Source: Fabrea salina (Eukaryota > Ciliophora > Heterotrichea > Heterotrichida > Fabreidae). From it: 64,000 bases of DNA. Below, piece after piece: positions 7,386-16,793 of this stretch. Position numbers and translations under genes: made by a program. A model generated the notes under the pieces. The model worked only from the letters and a program-made list of their open reading frames with translations, was not told the DNA's origin and did no database searches. The stretch is taken from the NCBI GenBank assembly GCA_022984795.1, contig JALIHJ010000034.1:186001-250000 (forward strand). Direction: 5' to 3'. Each line of letters begins with the position of its first letter. Positions within the stretch are counted from its first letter, which is position 1.

Positions 7386-9224
7386 ATGTCCGAGCTCACG
7401 CGCACACGAAACAGGCAGTACGAAACTATGCACTTAGCCAGCATAGAAAGGCTCGACGAGTACATAGAACAGCTTTACTCTGACTCAAGCGACGAAAAGA
7501 TCCAAGTAGCGAGGCAACTACTTTACTTGATGCACGAAGCAGAGTCTTTAGAAGTGATGATCAGTCACGAGTCCTTAGTAGGCATACTTGCCAGGACACT
7601 TAGAGACGAGTACAAAAAGAACACTGAGTTGTCTGTTTGCCTCTCTGCGTTCTTTTTTGTGATTTCGACCTACTCGCAGTTACACCCTATACTAATTCAA
7701 AACCAGATAGGCGACACTACTATGAAAATAATCGAGTTAAACATCGACAGGTACGAAGAAAGAAAAAAGGTCATTGAAAACATCAAGAAAAAAGATAACA
7801 ACGAAGAAGAACTCAAAAAACTTAAAATGCTTGAAAGGAAGCAAAACAGACTTTTTTGGCTGTGCTTCAGCATCCTGTACAACTTAGCTGAAGACATCTT
7901 CATTGAAAAGAAGATGAAGCGCAGAGGCATCATAGACTACTTAGTCACTATGCTTGACCGGGACAACCTTTCTTTGCTGCAAGTAGTGTTTAGCTTCCTC
8001 AAAAAGCTGAGTGTCTTTGCTGAAAACAAAAACGAAATGCACCAAGAAAAAGGCATAGTAACTCATCTCCAAAAATTCGTGCCTTGTCCCCACCACCAAG
8101 AACTCTGTGGAATGGTTCTGAGACTGGTGTACAACTTGAGTTTTGACCCTGAAATTAGAGAACAGTTCGATAGCCAAGGCTTCGTTCCACGAATAGTGAC
8201 TCTGCTTAAACACGCTCCTTTCAGAGGGATTACTATAAAGATCCTCTACCAGCTTTCTTACGACGATAAAATCAAGTCTACTTTTACCTACACAGAGTGC
8301 ATTCCTATAGTGTACATGCTTGTAGTTCAGTTCCCTGAAGAAAAGGTAGGCGAAGAACTCATAGGCCTAGCTATTAACCTAAGCACTAACCCTCGCAATG
8401 CCGAAATCATGTCTGACGGGAACCAGCTAGAAAACCTTTTGTACCGCGCTTTGAAGTACGGAGACGAACTCCTTATGAAGCTCGTCAGAAACATTTCCAA
8501 ACACGGAAAAACACAGACCATCCAAGAAGTCCTTGAAAAGCATATAAAGTCTTTTTTAAAGATACTTGAAGACAAAAACTCCAACATGGACTTCACAGTA
8601 GAGGTCCTAGGAACTCTTGTGAACATTGACTTGGACGAAAACTGGGCTAAGGTACTTTCCAACTCCAACTTGCTCGACTTCATACAAAGACATTTAGTAG
8701 TTGGCTACGCCGAAGACGACATTGTGCTAGAGTGCATTATGCTAGTGGGAACTGTAACTGCTTCTGAAAAAGCTGCTCGTCTAGTATCTAACACTCTAAT
8801 TATAAAGCTACTTAACACGCTCATCTCAGAAAAACAAGAAGACGACGAAATGGTGATGCAGATCATGTACACCTTCCACAAGATGCTTTACTTCAAAGCC
8901 ACTCGCAAAATAATACTTGACGAAACAAGGGCTGTGAACTACTTACTAGACCTACTTCCTGACAAAAACCCCCGACTGCGCAAAATGGCAGACTCAGTGC
9001 TGAGTGTAGTGCAGGAGTACGACGAAGAGTGGAGGGAAGAAATCAAACTTAAACGCTTCCAACTGCACAACGAGGAGTGGCTGAGTTTAATGGAACAAGC
9101 TGAACTGGGCGAAGAGTGGGAAGAGTCCAGTGAAGAAGAAGCAGACCAAATGCACTGGGCTGACTTGTCTGACTTAGACGCTCACATGTGGGAAGACCTT
9201 CAAGGCAGCATGATTTCTTACTAG
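7386..9224 (+). CDS. KIFAP3: Kinesin-II associated protein KAP3
   Basis: The protein has 612 aa made of armadillo repeats. It matches KAP3 along its whole length: IDEYIEQLYSDSSDEK near the start, FLKKLSVFAENKNEM, LRLVYNLSFDPEIREQ, AYTECIPIVYMLV-type blocks, LAINLSTNPRNAEIM, YAEDDIVLECIMLVGTV, QEDDEMVMQIMYTFHKM and EYDEEWREEI near the end. KAP3 is the non-motor subunit of heterotrimeric kinesin-II, which drives anterograde intraflagellar transport, fitting a cell covered in cilia. It is shorter than the animal protein (about 790 aa) because the Gly-rich tail is missing; it ends in an acidic segment. The stop is TAG. Confidence 0.93.
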   Translation: MSELTRTRNRQYETMHLASIERLDEYIEQLYSDSSDEKIQVARQLLYLMHEAESLEVMISHESLVGILARTLRDEYKKNTELSVCLSAFFFVISTYSQLHPILIQNQIGDTTMKIIELNIDRYEERKKVIENIKKKDNNEEELKKLKMLERKQNRLFWLCFSILYNLAEDIFIEKKMKRRGIIDYLVTMLDRDNLSLLQVVFSFLKKLSVFAENKNEMHQEKGIVTHLQKFVPCPHHQELCGMVLRLVYNLSFDPEIREQFDSQGFVPRIVTLLKHAPFRGITIKILYQLSYDDKIKSTFTYTECIPIVYMLVVQFPEEKVGEELIGLAINLSTNPRNAEIMSDGNQLENLLYRALKYGDELLMKLVRNISKHGKTQTIQEVLEKHIKSFLKILEDKNSNMDFTVEVLGTLVNIDLDENWAKVLSNSNLLDFIQRHLVVGYAEDDIVLECIMLVGTVTASEKAARLVSNTLIIKLLNTLISEKQEDDEMVMQIMYTFHKMLYFKATRKIILDETRAVNYLLDLLPDKNPRLRKMADSVLSVVQEYDEEWREEIKLKRFQLHNEEWLSLMEQAELGEEWEESSEEEADQMHWADLSDLDAHMWEDLQGSMISY

Positions 9225-9240
9225 TAAATTCAAATAATAA

Positions 9241-10707
9241 ATGTTAAAACAAGAAACTAGGTCTTGTGTGTGGGTGCTCCAGCACCTGTGGAAACACAAC
9301 TCAGACCATGCCCAGCTGCCTGTTCTGGACACTGTTTTTCTAGATCCAGGCTTTTCTTCTGGGTTTAAGTGGTAAGATTTACAAAGGCTTTTCACTGATA
9401 AAAGCGGCTTTGTTAAGAAGAAAACCAGCGAAAACTCTTCCGCTAAAGCTATACTCTCAAAGTTCACTTCTGCCAAACAAAGCAACTCTGACTTCGTTGC
9501 TCAGAAAATATCTGGAAACGAATTCACCATGCTGGACGAAACTGCACTCAGGAACCTTATGAGTTATGATTTGCTTTCGTCCGAAGAAGCTGTCCAGGCT
9601 TTCAGAATCCCTTACGCAGACGTAAGCACTAGGCTCTTTGCAGACTTTAAGCTGTCCGAAGGCACTCCGACTGTCCAGTGCTACAAAGAGTTCACAAGTG
9701 ACCTACAGTTAGCACAAGTTCAGATTTACGACGAAAACTTAACAGACCAACTCCACCAAATAGGAAACCGAACCATAGAAACCCTAGAAAAGTTTTCAGG
9801 CTTAAGAGTAGCCAGCATAAAGCTAGTTTTTTTGCAAGATATCAACAAAAAAGTCTGGGTCATGGGGAGTTCAGACTGTAAAGTCTACCAAACACCCAGC
9901 AAAGAAAACCAAACTGGAGTCCAACCAATCAGCATCAACAAAATCAAAAACATTCCTAAGAAAAACAAGTACTCCAGTGTGAAGCTAGACCTTATCTCCA
10001 GATCCCAGAGTTCAAGAAGGTCCTCTGTGACTTCCAGGAAAAAGCCTTGTCCTGGGAACTTCTGTGCCTACAAAGTAATCAACCACAACTTCACTGAGGA
10101 CTCCAAAATATCTCTGTGTTTAGTCCCTGAAACTGAGTCCAGTGCTAGTGACTTAAAAAGCACAGCTAGGGACCAAAGTAACCTCCACAAAGACTACGAA
10201 GTTCCTTTTAAGTACATCCACATGGCTAAGTCTCTGCTCAAAAACTCCAAGCACAACTTAACCTTCACTGTAGAAGACGTACTTAACCTAGACCAAAACC
10301 ACTCCAGACCCTCTGGAAAACCTCCTAACCCCCTTTTGCACCACTCAAGAGCTTACGACTCTATAAAGGTCTGTGAAAGGTGTTATGAGTTCTACAACAT
10401 GCTTATACTCATTAGAACTGGAGACAACCAGCCCAAACACTCCAAGTCCAACAAAAGCTCCACTCCTCTAAGGTCCATCAACAACTACTCCCAAGCCTCT
10501 GAAAATGTTTCTCAAGACAGCTCTGCTAAAAGACAGTTAGAAATCCTCAAAAAAGCAACCACTGGAAACTCCCAGAGCAGAAAAAGCTCTAAAGAAAGGT
10601 CTTTTACCAAGCTCAAAAGCAGAAGCAGCAGCCAAGAAGAAAAAAACCTTCAAACTTGGAAAGTTTATGTCAAGTCTCTTAAAAACAGACCTGGTCTCTT
10701 AATGTAA
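9241..10707 (+). CDS. Hypothetical protein, 483 aa, with one 15-nt intron
   Basis: The coding sequence is 9241-9371 joined to 9387-10707, with a 15-nt intron that carries a stop in frame. The joined start reads MLKQETRSCVWVLQ..., and the frame continues directly into the long downstream ORF. The N-terminal 200 residues look folded (SSEEAVQAFRIPYADVSTRLF, LDLQLAQ-type helices, VASIKLVFLQDINKKVWVMG). The middle and C-terminal parts are Ser/Lys-rich and probably disordered (SRSQSSRRSSVTSRKK, KSRSSSQEEK), with a conserved-looking VCERCYEFYNML near residue 375 where a CxxC could bind metal. I do not recognise the family. It lies 16 bp after KAP3 on the same strand. Confidence 0.82.
9372..9386 (+). 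other. 15-nt intron
   Basis: GTAAGATTTACAAAG interrupts codon TG|G. Without removal the frame hits TAA inside the intron. With removal 44 upstream codons join the long downstream ORF. It has GTAA at the start, A at position 10 and AG at the end, like the other five. Confidence 0.88.
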
Positions 10708-10730
10708 TACTAATGAGTTCTGATTAATAG

Positions 10731-11396
10731 TTAAAAAAGAACTTGGAGTACTGCTAGAATTAGGAGACTGCAGAGGTTGAAGGCACTGTCATTCGGTAGA
10801 GTGATTGTTGTATACCCTCTGTTTGCACTCTCGTGCTTCTGCATTACACCATTTTTATCAAGTTTTCCGTAAGCATAAAGTAAGGTGTATTTTTGACCTT
10901 CTTTTAGTGTGATGGTTTCATCGCTTGACACGTCTAGAGCTCTGGCCCAAGCTGCTATGATTCCTAAAGGAGGAACTGGTTGAATAATAGTAGCTTGAAT
11001 AGGGTTTTTAGTATCCTTATTGGGACGGCCATTACTTTTAGCGCCGAAGGTGTTCATAGCTTCGATAGTCGTGTTCCCAAAAACAACTACAGTAAAGTCT
11101 GCGTCAATCATCGAAATTGAGTCAGATTGTTTTTTCAGAGCAACTCCGTACCAGTCATAGTTATCCACTATGTTTTGTTGTATTTCAAGAGCGAATCCCA
11201 CCTCTTTAACGGTACTATTGACTACGGAAGAAAATTTCGCACCTTTCAGAGTGACATTACCCATATCTGACTGATAACTGTAGACTTCCTGAACTCCATA
11301 TCCTCTAATTGAACCGTGTTCAGACTCATAAGCCACTTGTGCTCCGGCAACAGCTAATACAGCCACTAAAAAGATACCTGAGAGGGGTCTTTCCAT
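10731..11396 (-). CDS. GPI-type surface protein with one DOMON-like domain
   Basis: The protein has 221 aa. The start chosen is the ATG at 11396, which opens a clear signal peptide (MERPLSGIFLVAVLAVAGA). One DOMON-like domain follows: YDWYGVALKK, SMIDADFTVVV, MNTFGAKSNGRPNKDT, AWARALDV, YTLLYAYGKL, MQKHESANRGYTTITL. The last 17 residues are hydrophobic with small residues just before (NDSAFNLCSLLILAVLQVLF), the form of a GPI-attachment signal. The Met after the first block and the His of QKHES occupy the places where cytochrome-type DOMON domains bind heme. It is a paralogue of the next two minus-strand genes and carries several N-glycosylation sites. The function on the cell surface is unknown. 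Confidence 0.82.
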   Translation of the reverse strand: MERPLSGIFLVAVLAVAGAQVAYESEHGSIRGYGVQEVYSYQSDMGNVTLKGAKFSSVVNSTVKEVGFALEIQQNIVDNYDWYGVALKKQSDSISMIDADFTVVVFGNTTIEAMNTFGAKSNGRPNKDTKNPIQATIIQPVPPLGIIAAWARALDVSSDETITLKEGQKYTLLYAYGKLDKNGVMQKHESANRGYTTITLPNDSAFNLCSLLILAVLQVLF

Positions 11397-12007
11397 TTTA
11401 TTCAACAACCTAATCAACGGCCTAAGAGTTAGTCAATATGGATGAACTGCCTGAATTCACTCAAGCTTTAAACAAGCACTTTGGTTAATAGCACTGCCAG
11501 ATAGCTGACAACTCACCAACTTGCAATATCCATCAATGAACTTTAATTTTAAACCAAATAACTTCCTAAAAGGCTTAAAGAAGTGACTTGGAAGCTTTCC
11601 AAGCATTCAAGCTTCTAAAAAGCCTTGTGGGGTTCGGTAGTAGTTGCGTCAAAAGGGGTTTTAAATTTTCTCAACAACCAAAATGGCTAATAAAAATAAA
11701 AGGTCAGGAGATTTTACCATTGCAAGCACGCTAACCCAAGCTTTAGAAGTCATTTGTGCTCCGACGGCCAATAAAGCCACTAAGCAGATACCTGAGAGCG
11801 TTCTTTCCATTTTCCTCAGCAAAACTTAGTTAGTTAAGAGTAAATTTAATTTCTTCTACAACCTAAAAACTGGGAGTTGGCAGACTTTTAGACACTTCTA
11901 TAGTGCTAGTTAAAGGTAACTAGAAACTCTGTTTTGAACACTGCCTAAGTTCACCAGAAAGAACCACTGCTGATAGAATACTACTCGATTCCTCTAAGCT
12001 TAATTAG
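11397..12007 (-). other. Longest spacer in the window (611 bp)
   Basis: Apart from the remnant at 11661-11810 I see no gene, repeat or RNA here. The sequence is AT-rich with scattered TTAATTA and TTAGTTAGTTAA motifs near both edges, and it is several times longer than any other spacer. It presumably holds the promoter of the single-domain gene, the 3' region of the remnant's former body, and the terminator side of the nine-domain gene. Confidence 0.5.
11661..11810 (-). pseudogene. Signal-peptide remnant of the DOMON-like family
   Basis: This is an ORF of 49 codons starting MERTLSGICLVALLAVGAQM, nearly the same as the signal peptide of the gene at 10731-11396 and close to that of the nine-domain gene. 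After residue 20 there is no DOMON sequence, only an unrelated stretch ending in a hydrophobic segment (LLFLLAILVV) and TAA. The simplest reading is a fourth family member that lost its body by deletion. A tiny secreted peptide is the alternative. Confidence 0.6.
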
Positions 12008-15000
12008 TTAAAAGAAGACTTCAAGAACTAATAAGAGTAGTAAAGTGCAGAAACTAGAAGCACTGTCGTCCTCAGGGAAAGTAGCTCTTCCGGAGAAATC
12101 ATTATTGAAAAGGATTGTTGCATTGCCCCTGTCAGTGTATTTGTGCTTCTGGATTACACCATCACTCATTTTTCCGTATGCAAAAAGCAAGGTGTACTCG
12201 CCCCTCTCAGTCAAGTTAAGGAAGCCATTTGACAGAGTTTGGGAGTCCATAGTCCAACTAAGCACTAAGTTTCCTTTTGAGTTGGTGAAATGCGAGAAGT
12301 ACTTGTAAGGGTTGCTGTTGTACTTTTGAGGACGTCCGTTTTCAGTGTAGTTAATGGTGTTCATAGCCACTAACTTCGGACTAGAAAGGTCTTCGACTAC
12401 AGTGTACTCTGCGTTGATCATTGAAAGGGTGTTAGAGGGTTCTTTCAGTCCTATTCCATACCAGTCATAATCACTAACTATTTCTGGGTCAATGCTGAGC
12501 TCGAAGTCAGCTCCGGTGTTTGAGACATGCCATTTGAAAGTAGCGTTTTTAAGTATTTCTTGGCCCATGTTTATGACCGGAACAGTAGCCTTTCCAGAGA
12601 AGTAGTTGGAAAGAGTAATGTTTCCATAACCTCTGTTGGAGCTTTCGTGCTTCTGGATTGTGCCGTCAGTCATTTTTCCGTAGGCAAATAGTACAGTGTA
12701 GTTGCTTTTGGCAGTTAGGTTCAGAGGTTGGTTATTGGTATTGTTCAGCGGCATAGTCCAGTTCACCACTAAGTTTTCGTTTGAGTCGGTGGAGCTAGAA
12801 ACTTTAGTAAAAGGACTTGGAGTGTAATCTTGAGGACGTCCGTTTTCAGTGTAGTTAATGGTGTTCATAGCCACTAACTTCGGGTTAGAAAGGTTCTCAA
12901 CTACAGCGTAAGTTGCGTTAATCATCGAAGCAGTGCTTGAGGGTTCCTTTAGCCCTATTCCGTACCAGTCATAGTTTTTAACTACAGCTGAGTTTACAGT
13001 AAGTTGGAACTGAACGTTATCTTCTGAAACAATCCATTGTAAGGTACCGTTCTTCAGAACTTCTTTGCCAGAGCTTATTGGTGGAATAGTAGCTTTTCCA
13101 GAGAAGCTGTTTGATAGAACGATGTTTCCGTAACCTCTGTTCTCACTTTCGTGTTTCTGGATTGTGCCGTTGCTCATCTTTCCGTAGGCAAAGAGTAGAG
13201 TGTACTCGCCACCTATTTCTAGATCAAGAGTGCTATTGGTAAAGACACCGAAGGGTAACTTCCAAGTAGCTACTAAGTTTCCACTTGAGTCGGTAGAATA
13301 TTTAAAGTCTTTATAAGGATTGAGAGTTTGGTTTTGAGGACGCCCACTTTGATCGTAGCCTACAGTGTTCATGGCTTGGAGAGTTGGGTTGGAAAGGTTC
13401 TTCACTATAGCATACTCTGCGTTCATCATAGAAACGATGTCTGAACGCTTTTTCAGTCCTATTCCGTACCAGTCATAGTTACTGACTACAGTCGAGTTAA
13501 TAGTGAGTTGGAATTCAACAGCTGTTTGAGAAACAAGCCATTCTAAATTTCCGTTTTTCAGGATTTCCTTACCCATCTTCTTAGCAGGAATAGTAGTGTC
13601 CCCAGAGAAGGTGTTTGATAGAACGATTTTTCCATAGCCCCTGTTGTTGCTTTCGTGCCTCTGGATTACTCCGTTGCTCATTTTTCCGTAAGCAAACAGC
13701 AAAGTGTAGTTGTTTCCTTCCTTCAACTTAAGGGTGGAGTTAGAGAAAGTATATAGAGGCAGAGTCCAGTTCATTACTAAGTTTCCAGTTGAGTTAGAGT
13801 ATGAAATGTACTCAAATGGATACGAGGTATCGTTTTGAGGACGTCCATTCTCGAGGTAGCCCATAGTGTTCATAGCTTGCAGGGTTGGGCTGGAAAGGTT
13901 CTTCACTACAGCATACTCTGCTTCAGTCATTGAATTTCCAGATGGCTCTCTCAGGCCTATTCCATACCAGTCATACTCATTAACCACACTTGAGTTTACA
14001 GTAAGCTCAAATGTAGCTGTGGCCCTTGCAACATACCACCGCAAAGTTCCACCTTTCAAGGTTTCATTGCCCATCTTGTCAGCTGTATAAAGAGCATACC
14101 CAGCAAAGTCATTCGAGAGAGTGATATTTCCGTAACCCCTGTTGGTGCCTTCGTGTTTCTGGATTGTGCCGTTGGTCATTTTTCCGTAAGCAAAGAGTAG
14201 AGTGTAGAAGCCTCCTGGAGTTAAGTTAAGAGTAGAGTTAGAGAAAGCACTGAATGGCAAAGTCCAACTGACCAGTAAGTTCCCTTTTGAGTCAGTAGAG
14301 TTTGAGAAGCTTTTGTAAGGATTGAGAGTTTGGTTTTGAGGACGTCCATTTGCAGTATACCCCACAGTGTTCATGGCTTGAAGAGTTGGGCTAGAAAGGT
14401 TCTTCACTATAGCATACTCTGCGTTGGCCATTGAAACAGTGCTTGAAGGTTTCTTTAGAGCAACTCCGTACCAGTCGTAGTCTTTGACCACACTAGAGTC
14501 AATAAAAAGGTAGAATTCAACAGCTTTTTGAGAAACAAGCCAATGTAAGTCTCCCCCCTTAAGTACTTCTTTACCCATCTTCTTAGCAGGAATAGTAGCT
14601 TTTCCATAGAAAGTGTTAGACAGAGTGATGTTTCCGTAACCTCTGTTCTCACTTTCGTGCCTTTGAATTGTGCCGTTGCTCATTTTTCCGTAGGCAAAGA
14701 GTAGAGTGTAGTTGCCTCCTTCAGTCAAGTTAAGAGTAGAGTTAGAGAAAGTATCCAATCCCAGAGTCCAGTTCACTAATAAGTTGCCATTTTCAATAGA
14801 GCTTGAAACATACCTAAAGGTTTTTTTAGTGTCATTTTGAGGAAGCCCGTTCGCAGCATACCCAACAGTATTCATGTCTTGCAAGGTTGGGTTAGAAAGG
14901 TTCTTTACCACAGCATACTCTGCATTAGCCATTGAGTTATCACCATGGGCTTCTTTCAAGCCTATTCCATACCAGTCGTACTCACTAACCACACTTGAGT

Positions 15001-16744
15001 CAACAGTGAGCAGAAAATCAACTACAGTTTGCGAAACATTCCATTTTAAGTTTCCATTTTTCAGGATTTCTTGTCCTAACTGAGGTGGAATAGTAGTATT
15101 TCCGTAAAAGTTGTTGGAAAGAGTAATGTCTCCGTAACCTCTGTTAGAAACTCCGTGCTTCTGAATTTGGCCACCACTCATTTTCCCGTAAGCGAACAGT
15201 AAAGTGTAGTTGTTCCCTTCCTTTAGGTTAAGAGTGCTATTGGAAATTTTACCTAGGGACAAAGTCCAACTCATTTGCATGTCTCCGTTTGAGTAGTATT
15301 TGTAAGAGACTCCACTGAAAAGGTTTCCGGTGTCGTTACGAGGACGCCCGCTTTCAGTGTACCCCATGGTGTTCATAGCTTGCAGGGTTGGGTTAGAAAA
15401 GTCTTTTACTACAGCATAGGTTGCGTTGATCATCGAGATCCCATCAGACCGTTCTTTCAAGCCTATTCCGTACCAATCAAAGTTACTAACTACGGTTGAA
15501 TTGATGGTAAGTTGGAATTTAACATTGTCATTTGAAACCTTCCACCTTAAGTTGCCGTTTTTCAGGTTCTCTTGTCCCATTTCATCAGGAGTAGTAGCCT
15601 TTCCAGAGAAGGTATTGGACAAAGTAATGTTTCCATAACCTCTGTTGGTGCCTTCATGCTTCTGGATTACTCCCTTAATCATTTTTCCGTAGGCAAAGAG
15701 TAGAGTGTATTGGCTGTCTTTGGTCAAGTTAAGTGTTTGGCCTTGAGTAGAGGTGTTCAGCTGTCTAGCCCAGATTACTGAAACTTTTCCTTCATTTCGA
15801 GAAGCCCAGTCATATGTGAGCTCATCGATAGAGTTGTTCTTAGGACGTCCATTTGCGTAGTAGCCAAAGGTATTCATGTGGAATAACCGCATTTGACTAG
15901 AAGAAAAGTTTTTGACTACAAAGTACTCTGCATCAGTCATCGAAACAAAATCAGAGGGCTCTTTGAGGGCAACTCCGTACCAGTCATAACCTTTAGTTGC
16001 TTCTAAGTCAATAGTCAGGTTGAAGATCACTCTGTCGTTCAAAACCTGCCACTGCAAGTCTCCTCCCTTAATTACTTCTTTGCCCATCTTCTTACCAGGA
16101 ACAGTAGCTTCTCCGGTGAAGTTATTGAAGAGGGTGATGTTTCCATAACCCCTGTTGGTGGTGTAGTGAGGCTGTATTTGGTAGTTTTTGATTGTTCCGT
16201 AGGCGTAAAGTAGAGTATAATTGCCTCCTTGAGTTAAGTTAAGGGTTTGTTCTTTGATGTTAGTGTTCAAGTCTCTGGTCCAGCTCACCCAGATTTCAAA
16301 AGTGCTCTTTGAATGACCTGAATTTACAGTGTCGAATACTTTGATAGTGTTGTTTTGAGGACGGCTGTTTTCTTTGTACCCAAAGGTGTTCATATGGGAC
16401 ACTACTGGGTTACTGATGATGGTGCTTGAAACATCAATATTCCTCACCACAGCAAAGTCTGCATCAGCCATTGAAACTGTGCTGGAGGGATGCTTCAAGC
16501 CAACTCCAAACCAGTCGTAAAGTTCGTGTATTTCTGGCTGAATAGTGAGATTGAAAGTAACTTTGCTGCCTGAAACTTTCCATTCCAAAGTTGCACGGTC
16601 CAGTTGCTCCTGACCCCAGCCTGTAGTTTGGTAGTCATAAACGTCCTGGACTCCATAGCCTCTGATTGAGCCGTATTTAGTCATTTGTGCTCCTGCAATA
16701 CCTAACAGGGCCACTACGAAAATACTTAAGCAAGCCTTATCCAT
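12008..16744 (-). CDS. Nine-domain DOMON-like GPI-type surface protein, 1578 aa
   Basis: The protein has a signal peptide (MDKACLSIFVVALLGIAGAQ), nine tandem domains of about 168 aa, and a C-terminal GPI-type tail (DDSASSFCTLLLLLVLEVFF). Each domain runs: MGxExLKxGxLxWxV, (Y/F)DWYGxGLK, SMxxAEYxVVKN, MNTxGYxxxGRPQN, a W-T/R-x-L strand, YTLLFAYGKM, QKHExxNRGYGNITL. The pattern fits DOMON, the beta-sandwich of cellobiose dehydrogenase cytochrome, AIR12 and dopamine beta-hydroxylase. The Met of the SM block and the His of the QKH block, the expected heme ligands, are kept in all nine. N-glycosylation sequons are very dense (NLT, NST, NIT). No membrane spans other than the tail. Heme or sugar binding at the cell surface is inferred, not shown. 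The frame is intact over 4.7 kb, so the gene is under selection. Confidence 0.85.
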   Translation of the reverse strand: MDKACLSIFVVALLGIAGAQMTKYGSIRGYGVQDVYDYQTTGWGQEQLDRATLEWKVSGSKVTFNLTIQPEIHELYDWFGVGLKHPSSTVSMADADFAVVRNIDVSSTIISNPVVSHMNTFGYKENSRPQNNTIKVFDTVNSGHSKSTFEIWVSWTRDLNTNIKEQTLNLTQGGNYTLLYAYGTIKNYQIQPHYTTNRGYGNITLFNNFTGEATVPGKKMGKEVIKGGDLQWQVLNDRVIFNLTIDLEATKGYDWYGVALKEPSDFVSMTDAEYFVVKNFSSSQMRLFHMNTFGYYANGRPKNNSIDELTYDWASRNEGKVSVIWARQLNTSTQGQTLNLTKDSQYTLLFAYGKMIKGVIQKHEGTNRGYGNITLSNTFSGKATTPDEMGQENLKNGNLRWKVSNDNVKFQLTINSTVVSNFDWYGIGLKERSDGISMINATYAVVKDFSNPTLQAMNTMGYTESGRPRNDTGNLFSGVSYKYYSNGDMQMSWTLSLGKISNSTLNLKEGNNYTLLFAYGKMSGGQIQKHGVSNRGYGDITLSNNFYGNTTIPPQLGQEILKNGNLKWNVSQTVVDFLLTVDSSVVSEYDWYGIGLKEAHGDNSMANAEYAVVKNLSNPTLQDMNTVGYAANGLPQNDTKKTFRYVSSSIENGNLLVNWTLGLDTFSNSTLNLTEGGNYTLLFAYGKMSNGTIQRHESENRGYGNITLSNTFYGKATIPAKKMGKEVLKGGDLHWLVSQKAVEFYLFIDSSVVKDYDWYGVALKKPSSTVSMANAEYAIVKNLSSPTLQAMNTVGYTANGRPQNQTLNPYKSFSNSTDSKGNLLVSWTLPFSAFSNSTLNLTPGGFYTLLFAYGKMTNGTIQKHEGTNRGYGNITLSNDFAGYALYTADKMGNETLKGGTLRWYVARATATFELTVNSSVVNEYDWYGIGLREPSGNSMTEAEYAVVKNLSSPTLQAMNTMGYLENGRPQNDTSYPFEYISYSNSTGNLVMNWTLPLYTFSNSTLKLKEGNNYTLLFAYGKMSNGVIQRHESNNRGYGKIVLSNTFSGDTTIPAKKMGKEILKNGNLEWLVSQTAVEFQLTINSTVVSNYDWYGIGLKKRSDIVSMMNAEYAIVKNLSNPTLQAMNTVGYDQSGRPQNQTLNPYKDFKYSTDSSGNLVATWKLPFGVFTNSTLDLEIGGEYTLLFAYGKMSNGTIQKHESENRGYGNIVLSNSFSGKATIPPISSGKEVLKNGTLQWIVSEDNVQFQLTVNSAVVKNYDWYGIGLKEPSSTASMINATYAVVENLSNPKLVAMNTINYTENGRPQDYTPSPFTKVSSSTDSNENLVVNWTMPLNNTNNQPLNLTAKSNYTVLFAYGKMTDGTIQKHESSNRGYGNITLSNYFSGKATVPVINMGQEILKNATFKWHVSNTGADFELSIDPEIVSDYDWYGIGLKEPSNTLSMINAEYTVVEDLSSPKLVAMNTINYTENGRPQKYNSNPYKYFSHFTNSKGNLVLSWTMDSQTLSNGFLNLTERGEYTLLFAYGKMSDGVIQKHKYTDRGNATILFNNDFSGRATFPEDDSASSFCTLLLLLVLEVFF
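12008..16744 (-). repeat. Nine direct repeats of about 500 bp within the gene
   Basis: The block encoding (Y/F)DW(Y/F)G recurs at about 12461, 12964, 13470, 13965, 14471, 14969, 15471, 15980 and 16511, a period of roughly 495-540 bp. The central units are the most alike and the outer ones the most divergent, as expected if the array grew by unequal exchange in the middle. Confidence 0.85.
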
Positions 16745-16793
16745 TTATTGAACAACAAAAGTCAATAACTCAAAGCTTCCACAGATTAAACTG

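Noticed and set aside
9174-9485. Minus-strand ORF of 103 codons between KAP3 and the 483-aa gene
   Set aside because: It overlaps the true 5' exon on the plus strand and the KAP3 end, and has no protein-like features.
10168-10184. Intron-like 15-mer GTAACCTCCACAAAG in the 483-aa hypothetical gene
   Set aside because: It fits GTAA, A at 10 and AG, but has no stop, no homologue to test against and no pyrimidine-T before the A. Left as coding, with low certainty.
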